DNA of 64,000 nt from Prunus persica (lineage: Eukaryota; Streptophyta; Magnoliopsida; Rosales; Rosaceae): the NCBI RefSeq assembly GCF_000346465.2, contig NC_034010.1:16334169-16398168 (forward strand), read 5' to 3'. Every line of letters starts with the position of its first letter. Within the stretch, counting starts at the first letter, position 1. Below are positions 10,901-21,467 of the stretch, one piece after another. The translations under genes were made by a program, and so were the position numbers. The notes below the pieces were generated by a model. That model saw only the letters and a list, made by a program, of their open reading frames with translations. It did not search any database and was not told where the DNA came from.

Positions 10901-12914
10901 CCTTTCTTGGTTTACGAACCATTACGACATTGGCCAGCCATGTGGGATAGTCAACCTCCCTGATGAATCGGATACTACTCAATCGATCCACCTCCGCCTT
11001 CATGGCCTCATAGCGCTCGGGATCATAGGCTCGACGCTTCTGTCGGACTGGTCGGACGGCAGGATTGACGCTAAGCCTATGAGATATGATGTCTGGTGAT
11101 ATGCCAGGCATGTCATTGTAGGACCATGCAAAGACTTCGGAGTTGAGGCGGAGGAAGGCGACCAGGTCGGAGCGAAGCTCTGGCGAGATGGAGGTGCCGA
11201 TCCGAACCTGTCTATCCGGGATGTCGTCATGAAGGGTAACCAGTTCTAGGTCCTCCATAGGTTCGGCCTGTGGTGTGATGGACTCCTCCCTTGGGTCTTC
11301 AGGTGGTTCTGTGCCAGCTTGAGGAGGGGCGGGAGCCTTGGTTACTGCTAGGGCTTCACTCCGATGTTGGCGATTGGTGGATTTGACGGCTGAAGCATAG
11401 CAGCTTCGGGCCCCGAGTTGGTCGCCGCGCACCGTGCCTGGGCCATTAGGAGTGGGAAACTTCAACAGCAGCATATGCGTGGAAATAAAAGCCTTCATTT
11501 GGGCCAAGGCTGGGCGGCCGAGGATGACGTTGTAGGCTGTGGGACAGTCGACGATAAGGAAGGGGGTAGTGATCGTCGTCCGCTGGGGTGCGGCCCCAAT
11601 TGATATAGGGAGATGAATGCTGCCAATGGGCTGGACCACATCACCCGAGAAGCTCACAAGGGGTGTGATGCTTCGGTCGAGTAGGTGAGGCGGGACTTGG
11701 AGTTCATTGAAGGCCTCGGCAAACATCACACTGACTGAGCTGCCAGTGTCCACCAGGATACGCCCAACGTCGAAGTTAGAAATGTCAGCCCGGATAATGA
11801 GTGGATCGTCATGGGGGAGGATAACACCACGCTCCTCCTCCTCGCAGAAGGTAATAGGGGCCCAGCCAGTCCTGTGGGTCTTTGGCAAGCGTCCCTGCTC
11901 GGTGCTGAAGACCTGGTGCGCATAGGTGGAGCGGACATAATGTTTGATTGAGTTGTTGGAGGTGCCAGCCAGGGTAGGACCTCCGCTGATGGTGGAGATC
12001 ATGTTGATTTGTCGTTGGTGAGGGTTAGGCGGGGCTGGTATGTTGCGCACATAGTTGTCCAGCTTACCCTCCCGGATGAGCCCTTCAATTATGTTGCGCA
12101 ACGCAACACAAGACTCGGTGTCATGGCTGCTGAATTGATGAAAGCGGCAGAAGACCCCCGTGTTTGGCATAGGCTTGTTGGATGGTCTCCGGGGGGGTGG
12201 CTTGGGGATGATGGGGGCTTCACGCACCAGGACGTTCTCATAGGTGGTGTTGAGGGTCGTAAAAACCTCGAACCTGGGCCTGGGTGTGAATGGAAGTGGG
12301 GCCTGATCAGCTGTCTTGGAGGGGTTGCTTCCACTAGATTGATGGTGGTTGCCATGTCTGCCACGTTTGTTATGACCGAAGGGATGTTGGTAGCTATCCT
12401 TCCGCTTATGTTGTTGGTTGTCCTGGGCACTCGGGGCAGGAGCAGAATGCTGAGGTGGGGCTGGGGCGGGTGCTGAAGCAGGTGGAGGGTCGGCGAAAGT
12501 GTTGCGCGCCAGGTTGGCTGGGCCACGCTTGGAATTGAAGTATTCAGCCTTAGCATGGATCGCCGCCTGCTTCATCAGCTCTGCATATGTGTTCCAACTG
12601 TTGCTATGGACTAGGTAGCGGAAGTTGGACTCGCGGAGGCCGCTCTTAAAAGCGCTGAAGGCAGCGCGATCGTCAGTGTCTGGGCAGCGGGAGTATTCAT
12701 GACTGAACCGAGCTGCATATTCCCGAAGGGGTTCGTCCTCAGCCTGCCGAAGCATATACAAGTCGTCGGCGGAGTATAGGCGATCAGTCTGGATCATAAA
12801 ATGGTCCAGGAACGTCTGCTTGAGACTATCGAAGGAGTTGATGGTGCGGGGGTGGAGCCTGTAGAACCAATTCAGGGCCGCGTCGCTGAGGGTGGAAGGG
12901 AAAAGGAGGCACAT
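7992..12914 (-). CDS. Ty3/gypsy gag-pol polyprotein, main open frame (1640 aa)
   Basis: Domains by approximate residue: capsid-like retrotransposon gag 1-125; a Cys/His segment FCRFHQFSSHDTESC near 250; aspartic protease with VDTGSS near 390; reverse transcriptase with YVDD near 775, preceded by the MPFGLKNAGATYQ motif; the classical RNase H after it; a second, archaeal-type RNase H starting LFVDGSSNAQGCGA near 1078; integrase with a CDKC zinc motif and catalytic D, D and E in GLDLIGP, VTDNGRQF and NGQVEA (near 1345-1465). The frame is open throughout. Its true beginning is upstream: the frame continues past one TAG at 12981-12983 into the 5' gag segment, so the Met at 12914 is only the first one after that stop. 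Catalytic residues look intact. Confidence 0.93.
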   Translation of the reverse strand: MCLLFPSTLSDAALNWFYRLHPRTINSFDSLKQTFLDHFMIQTDRLYSADDLYMLRQAEDEPLREYAARFSHEYSRCPDTDDRAAFSAFKSGLRESNFRYLVHSNSWNTYAELMKQAAIHAKAEYFNSKRGPANLARNTFADPPPASAPAPAPPQHSAPAPSAQDNQQHKRKDSYQHPFGHNKRGRHGNHHQSSGSNPSKTADQAPLPFTPRPRFEVFTTLNTTYENVLVREAPIIPKPPPRRPSNKPMPNTGVFCRFHQFSSHDTESCVALRNIIEGLIREGKLDNYVRNIPAPPNPHQRQINMISTISGGPTLAGTSNNSIKHYVRSTYAHQVFSTEQGRLPKTHRTGWAPITFCEEEERGVILPHDDPLIIRADISNFDVGRILVDTGSSVSVMFAEAFNELQVPPHLLDRSITPLVSFSGDVVQPIGSIHLPISIGAAPQRTTITTPFLIVDCPTAYNVILGRPALAQMKAFISTHMLLLKFPTPNGPGTVRGDQLGARSCYASAVKSTNRQHRSEALAVTKAPAPPQAGTEPPEDPREESITPQAEPMEDLELVTLHDDIPDRQVRIGTSISPELRSDLVAFLRLNSEVFAWSYNDMPGISPDIISHRLSVNPAVRPVRQKRRAYDPERYEAMKAEVDRLSSIRFIREVDYPTWLANVVMVRKPRKGWRMCVDYTNLNRACPKDSFPLPRIDQLVDATAGHALLSFMDAYSGYNQIFMHPEDRAHTSFITDRGLYCYKVMPFGLKNAGATYQRLVNHLFAPLIGNTMEVYVDDMLVKSRTADQHIPNLSAMFTILKQYKMRLNPTKCAFGVASGKFLGFMISQRGIEANPEKIQAILDMTVPKTVKDIQSLTGRVAALTRFISKATDRCAPFFKALKGTKRNITWTAECDTAFSELKEYMGRAPLLSTPEHGDILVIYLSISASAVSSVLIRSKDNAEHPVHYVSKALQDAEVRYLDIEKLAFALVVSARRLRPYFQAHTIHVLTNQPLRQVLQNPETSGRLVKWAIELGEFDLHYKPRPAMRGQAVADFLSEFTEPQASAAIQPITEPNPPPSQNQTPTEGNLDLTQPLWTLFVDGSSNAQGCGADLVLISPDKVALEYALRFKFQASNNDAEYEALLAGLRLAKEMDARQIQIFSDSQLVVHQVNQDFTAKDASMTAYLQHARHLLATFHAHSIKQVPRSENSHADALARLASALEQGMGRHIHIEFLAQPSTQAPLICTIDHSPTWMDPILQFLQNQTLPANPAEARRVRHRSARYLIINGSLYKRGFSLPYLRCLTPEEGHYVLREIHEGICGNHSGARSLAHKAIRQGYFWPSLHTDAQEFTQKCDKCQRFANIPQLPAEPLTAIVSPWPFAQWGLDLIGPMPEGKGQVKYAVVAVDYFTKWAEAEALATITAARIESFVWQNIVCRFGIPNSIVTDNGRQFDNAKFKQFCSNLKIRLCFASPAHPQSNGQVEAVNKIIKKTLKTKLDKAKGCWPELLWSYRTTFRTSTGETPFSLSFGTEAVAPVEIGQPTYRTSTYDATANDEQLALNLDFIDELRDQSNMRNVAYKQRIAKYYDSRVKPRSFKMVDWVMRKVSLATKNPSEGTLGPTWEGPYEIIKICRPGTYQLRDSTGKTLPHPWNADHLKYYYK

Positions 12915-12980
12915 GCCTTCATCAGTGAGGCCTTTGCACCCAAGGGCAGACTGGAAGGAGTGGATATGGGTGAGAGGGTC

Positions 12981-13844
12981 CTACGTGCCAGTGTAGAAAG
13001 CGATGCAGAGTGGCTGGATATCTTTCTCCTGGTGGTAGTGAAGGATGCATTCGGTAAAGGGCCCTGGTCGTGGTTTTGCCCAGAGGGGTTGATGGCTGCG
13101 TTGTTGTTCGCTTTCCAGGCGCCGGACCATTTCAAAGATAAGCCTCATGGCCGGGTCGGCATGAGGAAGAGTTTCAGGTGCCAAAGGCCTGGGGGCGGGG
13201 CAGACAGGGACTGGGGATTGTTCCCAATTTTCCAGCTCCCCGGTGTGGTAATTTGGCCAGGTCTCTAAATTATAAAATTCCCAAGTATCCGAGTCCCCGA
13301 CACCTTCCTCGTCGGGTATGCGGACGGGGGCTGGCGAAGGGCCCAGGTGTGTCACCCGTGGGTCTTCGAGGTTGACAGGGATAGGGATCGGCCTTGGCTG
13401 ACGGTCCGAGAGGCGATCCCTGCAATCTTGGTAGATCCTGACTGGTTCATGGGGCCGGGCCCTCGGTGGGGGAACGCAAAGGGGTCGTGACTGGGTTATC
13501 TCCGAATGAAGGTGGTCTTTACCCTTGCGGAGCCTAGCTTGGGCCGAGGCACTGTGGCTGGAATGTACTGGCTGGTTCGGCTGAGTAAGCCCAACGTTTT
13601 GGGTGAGGTCGTGCTGGGCATCCTGGGTGTGAGTCCTTTCCCAGTTCCGCTTTAAAACACGGTAGTCATGCTCTAGCTCAACGTTCCTGCAATGAAGGTG
13701 CTCGTATTTTTCCGACATTTTAGTGACACTGTCGCGGAGGCGCTCCACTTCTGCCGGGAGAGTGGCATCTTCCGAAGATTTTCTTCTAGAAGTACCATCG
13801 CGGGGGGTATGATGCTGGGTATCGCGGCTATCCTCGGTCGGCAT
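12981..13844 (-). pseudogene. Ty3/gypsy 5' gag segment, ended by an in-frame stop
   Basis: A 287-codon frame begins at the ATG at 13844, about 110 bp inside the right LTR. It contains a coiled-coil stretch (VERLRDSVTKMSEKYEHLHC, residues about 30-70) and Pro/Arg-rich linkers. It ends at TAG 12981-12983 within a conserved gag passage (IAFYTGT then stop then DPLTH), and the downstream 1640-aa frame is in the same phase. The two are therefore one gag-pol frame with a single nonsense codon. Readthrough of a leaky stop is the alternative, but I see nothing specific that supports it. Confidence 0.8.
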
Positions 13845-13934
13845 AGCAGAATGTGGGGTGAAGAAGAGGCGACGGGGCCTGAGGGGTGAAGGAGCCAGTT
13901 GGGCTGATAGAGAATGCGGGGATTCAAGTGTCGA

Positions 13935-13956
13935 TTTCCCACAGACGGCGCCAAAC
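13935..13956 (-). promoter_or_regulatory. Primer-binding site of the Ty3/gypsy element
   Basis: On the minus strand, TTTGGCGCCGTCTGTGGG follows the 5' LTR with no more than one spacer base. The TGGCGCC core is a usual Ty3/gypsy primer site in plants. I do not assign the tRNA. Confidence 0.8.
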
Positions 13957-14463
13957 TGTTGATACTCAAAATGGCCCGGCCAATATTGAGTCCAACTTAG
14001 TGATTAGATGTGCTGGGTCTTCAGCAGGGAAGAGGGCTGAGGCCCTTGGTGAAATATAGGTTGATGGGAAGCCTGCAGAAGACAAAGTGGGAGAAGTAAT
14101 CGTTAAGCTTCGGACACCGGTGTGGTGCCGGCCGAAGGCTCTCCGATGCCTAAGTCAGTTACAAGTAGTAATTCTGGCAGAGTAACAGTAAAAGTGGGAG
14201 AATAGTTGTTTTTTGTACCTGGGTACTGTTCCCTATTTATAGGGAGGTGAAAGTAGGAGTTTTACACAAAGTTCCAATGTGGGACTTTGTGCAAGCCGTT
14301 GTGGTGGCGACACGTGTCCTGGAGATTAGGTTTGGCAGCTGGGAGCTTCGGTAGGTGTCTGGTACCTCGGAAGTGTGTCTTCCTTCGGCACAGGAGAAGG
14401 CGTGGCTGCCTTGGTGCTAGTCACTTTGGTGCTGGGTCTGCTCAGTTCATTATGGTGTAAACA
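13957..14463 (-). repeat. 5' LTR of the Ty3/gypsy element (507 bp)
   Basis: Same ends as the left LTR. On the minus strand it carries a clear TATA motif, CTATAAATAGG (about 14231-14242), followed by the 14-bp segment missing from the other LTR. It should be the promoter of the retroelement transcript. Confidence 0.93.
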
Positions 14464-14468
14464 GAAGC

Positions 14469-15765
14469 AATAATTGGTGCACAAACAAGAATGGAAGCAA
14501 ACCTATTGGCAGAGTTAGGAGAAGAAGCTAAAGTCCCTGTATTGTCACTTTCTGAACTTCGTACTAGTCCTTTCGGTGCTCCTGGCGAATATCCCTTCTT
14601 TGTTGAGATCGCACAAGATGAAACTTCTCAAGTTACGGCAATCAGTGGCCTTATTGAAATGTTCAAATGGAGGGATGTCATCCTTCTATATGAGAACACA
14701 GATTATGGGAGAGACATCATTCCATTTTTTATCAACTCCTTTGAAGAAGCAAATGTGACTATTGTATATAAAAGTTGCATTGCTGCCTCCTCAGCAGATG
14801 AACAGATCATTGAAGAGCTCCGCAACCTGACGAAGTTGAAGACGACGGTATTTGTGGTGCATGTATCACATTTTCTTGTTCCTCGCCTATTCTTGAATGC
14901 AAAAAAGTTAGGCCTACTGAGTGAAGGGTATGCTTGGATCATGACCTCAACTAGCATGAATTTCTTGCATTCTTCCATGGACCCATCTGTAATTGAGTCA
15001 ACGCAAGGAGTGCTCGGTTTGAAGTCTTATACTCCAGCATCAACCCGCCTCCACAATCTTACTTCAAGATTGAGGAGGATATTTTACATGCAGGATCCTA
15101 ACATAGAAGTAAGTGCGGTAATCCCAGATGGAATTTGGGCATATGATGCAACTTGGGCTCTAGCTGAAGCAGTTGAGAGGACCTCGAGTTCTACAGGATT
15201 GAACCTAGTGAATTTAAACAATATTACATCCTCCAAACATGGACTTCTGCTTCTTCAAGAGATATTGCAAACAAGGTTTAAGGGTTTAAGCGGTGAAGAA
15301 ATTCAATATCCAAATGGGAAGCTAGTTTCAAGTGCATTTGAGATTGTGAATGTCATAGGAAAAGGGGAAAGAAGGGTTGGATTTTGGCCATGTGAAGAAA
15401 AACACACATGTACAAGAGATTCCTACCCACTTAATAACAGAAGAAATTTACTTTCCACCAACGATCTCGAAACAATCATATGGCCTGGAGGATCATCAAC
15501 CATCCCAAGAGGTTCAAAGATGCAATTGAGTAATAGTTCTGAAATAAAACTAAGAGTTGGCGTTCCAGTGAAAAAAGGGTTCAACGAACTTGTGCATATG
15601 AACCTTGATATTCAAACCAATCGAACACGTTTCACAGGCTTCTGCATAGATGTATTCGAGGCTGCAATTAGAGCGTTGCCGTATGAAGTAAAATATGACT
15701 TCGTTCCATTTGAGATTGGCATTAATGCAAGTTACAATGATCTTGTTTACCAAGTTTTTCTCCAG
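14469..15765 (+). CDS. GLR-A exon 2, distal part (amino-terminal domain and S1)
   Basis: Resumes in frame directly after the right-hand GAAGC duplication with IIGAQTRMEANLLAELGEE. It carries most of the amino-terminal domain, including WRDVILLYENTDYGRD and WAYDATWALAEAVER, then the S1 ligand lobe KLRVGVPVKKGFNELV and TGFCIDVFEAAIRALPY. The donor is ctccag|gtatgc (15765/15766), phase 0, the same as GLR-B. No internal stop or frameshift. Confidence 0.88.
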
Positions 15766-15976
15766 GTATGCTTAATTTGAAATTAAAAATTTATATCTGG
15801 TAAAATATAAATATTATGTTGGATAAATACATCTGTAATTGTATGCTAATAACTTGTAATGCAAAAATAGATTTGCGTCTCATTATATTACATTTTAATG
15901 ATTTAATCTTTCTAATTTTTTAGTTTTCGTTTTCCTGCCACACACTTTTGCATATTGGGGAATGTATTTTAACTAG

Positions 15977-16741
15977 ACATTCGATGCTGTTGTTGGGGAT
16001 ACCACGATCACATGGGAGAGATCTCAGTATGTTGGTTTTACAATACCATATACTGACTTAGGTGTGGGGATGCTAGTATCAAATGAAAATGGAGACATGT
16101 GGATTTTCTTGAAACCTCTTTCGGCAGATCTTTGGATCACAATTGCGGGTTTCTTTATCTTGACCGGTTTCGTTGTGTGGGTAATTGAGCGTCCTGTCAA
16201 CCCAGAATTCCAAGGGACACCTTCGCAGCAAATCGGAACCATATTGTGGTTTGCCTTCTCAACCCTTGTGTATGCTCATAGTAAGTGCACTATATAGATG
16301 CAGTAGTTGACCATCAGTCTTGATTTAGTTTAGAGTTGATTTGCTAAGATCACCTGGAAATGAAATGTTGTCTTTTTGATGCAGGGGAGAAGTTGTTAAA
16401 CAATTTAGCAAAGTTTGTAGTGATCATATGGGTGTTTGCTGTGCTTATATTGACTTCCAGTTACACAGCAACTCTGACATCAATTATGACAGTTAACCAA
16501 ATACGATTAAACTCAAGAGGGGACTATATAGGTTACCAATCAGGTTCATTCACCCAGGGACTGGTGAAGAACTTGAATTTCAAAGGTCTTAAACCCTATA
16601 ATTTGGTTGAAGAATATGCTCTCGCTTTATCAAGAGGAAGTAAGCATGGTGGTGTCTCTGCTATCGTTGACGAGCTTCCATACATGAAGGTCTTCCTTGC
16701 ACACTATCCTACTGGCTATTCCATGATTAAACCCGAATCTA
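15977..16741 (+). CDS. GLR-A exon 3 and proximal exon 4 (M1, pore, M3, S2)
   Basis: Exon 3 (15977-16280) follows acceptor ttaactag and encodes [14 protein letters not shown], helix M1 (LWITIAGFFILTGFVVWVIE) and the pore loop (IGTILWFAFSTLVYAH). Exon 4 starts at 16385 after gatgcag and encodes M3 (VVIIWVFAVLILTSSYTAT) and most of S2, up to SMIKPES at 16741, where the CACTA element begins. The remaining 20 coding bases of exon 4 lie at 30297-30316. Confidence 0.88.
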
Positions 16742-18100
16742 CACTACTACAAAAAAGCAAAAAGACGACGGTAAATCACCGTCGTGTATTTGGTTTTTCA
16801 ATGGTCGTGGAATCCACCGTCATCTTTTCCCTCATAAACCACGACGCTAAATAACCGTCGTTGTTAAACAATACAACGTCATCAAAAAATACAAAACGAC
16901 GTCTTTGTACTGCAAAAAGATCTAAAAAAAGCAATCGATGATGATAATAGACGACCAATTCTCTAAAAAGACCGTCGTTAAAAAGGGAAAATATGACACA
17001 TATTAAGAGAACAAGGCCGCAAGATAGACATACAACGACGACAATAAAAATACGCCGACGTTAAATATAATTTTCACGACAATAAAAAATATGACGTCTT
17101 TAAATACATTAGAAGACGACGTTATTGATACCTACTACGTCGCACATATAAACACAACCGTCGTACAATTAATTTTCCACTTCGATTTTTTGATAAAAGA
17201 TGACGTGGAAATAGTTGTCAGTGTCATTATTTACGACGTATGTGTTTCTATAGTAGACGTTGAAAAACTAAACAACGTCAGTTACAAATATATGAGAGTC
17301 GTATTAAAAAATTTATACGTCCTATTTTCAGAAACAAACAACGACCATAAATATTAGACGTTGTTAAATACAACAACGTCGGAAAACAATAAAAACAGAC
17401 GTGTTTAGTCTGCTAAAGTTCTACAACGTCTCTTATTTACAAAAAACCGTCGTGAAATAAATTTTCCACTTCGATTTTATCTAAAAAAGATGACGTGGAA
17501 ATAGTTGTCAGTGTCATTATTTACGACGTATACATTTATATAGTCGACGTTGTATTTATATGTATTCATTACTCACGACGCACTTAATAATATAGACGAC
17601 GTTGAACGTCTAAACAACGTCGGTTCCAAATAAATGAGAGCCGTATTACAGAACATATAGACGGCGTAGATTATGATGGGAGCCGTATTACAAATAACGT
17701 CGTTTAATTGTTATTAGACGGCGGTTATAATGAATTTCCGTCGGAATTAATTTCGTTCCTCTTCGTTTATAAAAGAACTTGCGACGTGGAAAATGTATGA
17801 TGACGTCGTATTTTTTAACGTTCAGATTACATATCTCGTTTTTTAGACGTCGGTATTATGGGATTGGAGTCGTGTTATTTTGAATTACATGGCGGTTCTT
17901 TATCCTTCACCGACGTGATATCCTGAATAATTGCTTCACAATAGCGTCGTGGTTCTTCATTGTTACGTTGCTTTAAGACGTCGGTAAATATGCTGAATAA
18001 CTGATTCACAATAACGTCGTGTTTTATTTGAACGTAGAAAGTGAAGAAATCACATTACAATATATTACAAAATTAATGTCATACACTGCCAATTACATAA
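16742..18100. repeat. Left subterminal region of the CACTA element, dense CGACG/CGTCG motifs
   Basis: Short motifs (ACGACG, CCGTCGT, GACGTCG and variants) recur about every 20-40 bp on both strands. A roughly 70-bp unit is repeated at 17171-17240 and 17460-17529 (cacttcgattttatctaaaa type, ending gtcattatttacgacgta). By analogy with En/Spm, where the regulatory protein binds multiple subterminal motifs, these are likely transposase-binding sites. Confidence 0.75.
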
Positions 18101-18103
18101 GCA

Positions 18104-21100
18104 TCATTCAATCCATATATCTTCACACCCATCTCGAATATTTTGACCGCCTAACTCACCTACCAGTTCATCAAATGTGTCAACATTTGGCATCCCTCTA
18201 GTAAATGGCTCACACTCAATTATCACATCACCTAATACTTCATCACCAATAACATCATTATATTCTCTACTAGGCATTGATAACACTACCGACCAACCAC
18301 GATGCATCGGGTCGTCAACAAAAAATATTTGTTTGACTTGAGAAGCCAAAACAAATTGGTCATTCCTATGTCCAATTTTACTCAAATCTACAAGGGTAAA
18401 TCCAAGTTCGTCGACTACAAGACCAGAACTATCTATCCAATCACACCTAAAGACTGGGATTGTAAACTTTTGGTAGTCAAGGTCCCAAATTTCTTGAATG
18501 ACACCATAGAAACCCATATTTGAGAGAATTGGGTTTTTATCCTTGGCACTAGCAACTTGCATGGTATGTGCAAGTAAATAAACTCCACTATTTTGAGTTG
18601 TCCGCACATCATCTTGTGCCTTGATATTGAATTTAATACCTTTAATAAGATAGCTCCTATATAATGGCACTGACATGTTTGGACCAGCTGCTAGCCACCT
18701 TAAATTTTCTGATACGCCATGATTGTCTTCCTCAACTTCACTTTGAACCTGCAAATTAATCATATCTTAATTCATCCTAACATATAAATAAGAAGAAAAT
18801 TAAAAGAGAAATACGTTATTCAACAACATATACCTTGAAGCGTAGCCATTGAATGAAAGTGCTATTGTGCTTATCCTGCAGCCACTTTGTTCTCTTTCTA
18901 AATTTTGGATAAGCAGTCTTGATGTGGATCATATGTTGCCTACATGACACGAAAAATTCAAGCATTACGGTCCCAAATATATAAGATAAACATAAGAAAT
19001 AATTTTAAATGGAAACTTAAAGAATAAAACTCATACGTACTCGATATAAGGTAGGACTTCCTCCGTATTCTCCAAGACATATAGATGTGCTTGATTCAAC
19101 AGGTCCTGATCAACTACGCTCACTGTGCAACCTGATAATGGCTTTGAAACTCCCATCTTTTGGCTTGAAGGCACTCCAACTGTACTAACATCAGATAAAT
19201 GCTGAGTACAAAACTCTACCGCTTCTTCAGCTATATACCGCTCAGCAATGCAACCTTCGGGACGAGTACGATTCTGAACATACCCCTTCAGCACTTTCAT
19301 ATATCTTTCAAACGGATACATCCACCTAAAATATACTGGCCCACATAGACGAACTTCTCTGACAAGATGTACTACTAGATGAACCATGATATCAAAGAAT
19401 GAAGGGGGAAAGTACTTCTCAAGCAAACACAGAGTAACTACTACATCTTCTTCCAACTTATCTAGCTTGGAAACATCAACAGTCTTTGCACATATAGCAT
19501 TGAAGAAGAAGCACAAACGAGTTATTGCATACCTTGCAGGCTTCTCCAAAACAGAACGAATTGCCACAGGGAGCAATTGTTGCATTAAGGTATGACAATC
19601 ATGTGATTTAAGGCCAAGAAGTCTTGAATCTTGTACAGATACAAGATTTTTAATATTTGAAGAATAACCTTCAGGGACCTTCATACCATAGAAAGAATTG
19701 CAAACCTCTCTCTTCTCTGCTCTTGACAAATTCCAAGGCCCAGGAGGCAAACGAGTACGTCTTTCTCCATACTCGGGTTGCAAATCAGTTTTGACCCCCA
19801 TGTTCAATAAATCTAATCGAGCAGCAATCCCATCTTTATTTTTTCCAGGGATCTCCAGCAATGTACCAATGATACTATCGCAAACATTCTTCTCAATGTG
19901 CATAACATCTAGGGCATGCCTCACAGGAAGGTATTTCCAATACTCGAGATCAAAGAATATTGATTTCTTCTTCCAACAAACTCTGTCACCATTTTCAACC
20001 ATATGCAGCACTTCTTCTCCGGTTAATGGCTCTGGAGGTATGCCATATTCAGGTTTCCCATTAAAAGCTGCACGTTGCCTCCTATATGGATGATTGATTG
20101 GTAACCATTTTCTATGCCCAATGTAACAAATTTTGTGGCCATTTTTCAACCTGTGACTAGGTGTATCATCGCCGCATATTGGACAAGCTTTATATCCTTT
20201 AACAACACAACCAGATAAGTTTCCATAGGCGGGGAAATCATTAATTGTCCACATTAATGCAGCTCTGAGTGTAAAGTATTCTCCATTATGTGCATCATAC
20301 ACTCCTCTAATCCCAACCCACAAGGATTTTAAATCATCAATCAAAGGCTCCAAGTAGACGTCTATATCATTTCCGGGTTGTTTAGGACCGGAAATCAATA
20401 AGGTTAACATCATGAACTTTCGTTTCATGCACAGCCATGGAGGGAGATTATATGTAACTAAGATAACCGGCCAACAACTATATCTGCTACTTAGAGAACT
20501 GTGGGGATTGAATCCATCAGATGAAAGAGCCAATCTCAAGTTTCTCGGCTCATTACCAAACTCAGGCCATTTATCATCAAGAAGTTTCCAAGACGGGGAA
20601 TCCGCCGGATGAGACATCAGACCGTCAATTGATTTTCTAGCAACATGCCACCAAGTCAAACTCTTAGCTGTCTCATGTGATTGAAACATCCTTTTAAACC
20701 TTGGAATTGGGGGAAAATACCACACCACATTCGCTGGCACACCCTCTTTCAAGATTGCATCTTTGCCTTCCTTCCACCTTGAGATACCACAAGTAGGACA
20801 ATTAGTTGAATCCTCATACTCCTTCCTATACAAGATGCAATCATTGGGGCATGCGTGCATTTTCTCATAACTCAGCCCCAATGCACACAAAGTCTTTTTA
20901 GCCTCATACATGGAGGTTGGTATTGTATTTCCTTCTGGAAGCAAATCGCCTTGAAGTATCAATAATTCTGTAAAACAGACATCACTCATCCCATGTTTTG
21001 CCTTCAAATTATACAACTTCACTAATGCCGATAACTTCGTGTACTTTCTACAACCAGGGTACACTGGTTGATCTCCATCCCCAATCACATTGGCAAACTC

Positions 21101-21454
21101 ATACGGATCCGAACCAAAATCACCAAAATCATTATCATCCATATCAATTTCTTCAGACACAAAACTGTACCTACTATGGCCATCATCTTCTTCAACATTT
21201 CTGCTAGCATTAGTAGTTGCTTCCCAAGGTTCTCCGTGAAATGTCCAATTCTTATAGCTTTGGTCAATTCCATTAAAGTATAAGTGATCCCTTATAATTC
21301 CAACCCCAAACAACTTCAAATTAACACATTTAACACATGGACAACGGATATGTGTTGTAGTTAGAAGATTTTCTACAGCAAAGTCCAAAAATGCTTCCAC
21401 CCCAAACTCATATGCCTTCGATCTTCTATCCGAGTGCATCCATGACTTATCCAT
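18104..21454 (-). CDS. CACTA TNP2-type transposase (about 1054 aa, three exons)
   Basis: Catalyses cut-and-paste transposition of the element. Exons on the minus strand: 21454-19041, 18939-18834, 18748-18104, with canonical GT-AG borders and matching phases. I chose the ATG at 21454 (MDKSWMHSDRRS), the usual start of the family; a 5'UTR intron acceptor lies 8 bases upstream. In order: transposase-associated domain with RCPCVKCVN (residues about 1-75); a zinc-like segment HACPNDCILYRKEYEDSTNC (near 210-230); the TNP2 catalytic region (about 230-450); a DUF4218-like region with YFPPSFFDIMVHLVVHLVRE near 670-690; and in exon 3 a DUF4216-like domain (PVFRCDWIDSSGLVVDELGF). There are no stops or frameshifts, and the length is typical. 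Confidence 0.9.
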
Positions 21455-21467
21455 CTCCGACACTATA

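Larger units (their letters stand above)
2695..14463 (-). mobile_element. Ty3/gypsy (Tat-type) LTR retrotransposon in GLR-A exon 2
   Basis: The LTRs lie at 2695-3187 and 13957-14463, with target duplication GAAGC at 2690-2694 and 14464-14468. The element runs on the minus strand: the primer site tggcgccgtctg abuts the right LTR (about 13940-13955) and the G-rich polypurine tract (tccccc on the + strand, about 3191-3197) abuts the left LTR. Order read on the minus strand: 5' LTR, gag-like region, protease, reverse transcriptase, RNase H, a second RNase H, integrase, an antisense gene, a 1.8-kb palindrome-rich tract, 3' LTR. The second RNase H before the integrase and the antisense gene before the 3' LTR fit the Tat lineage. 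The LTRs differ by 8 transitions and one 14-bp indel. At 1.3e-8 changes per site per year, an assumed rate, that is roughly 0.6 million years. Confidence 0.95.

Noticed and set aside
8013..13375. Plus-strand frames of 60-184 codons opposite gag-pol
   Set aside because: Mirror frames of a well-supported polyprotein; no family resemblance.
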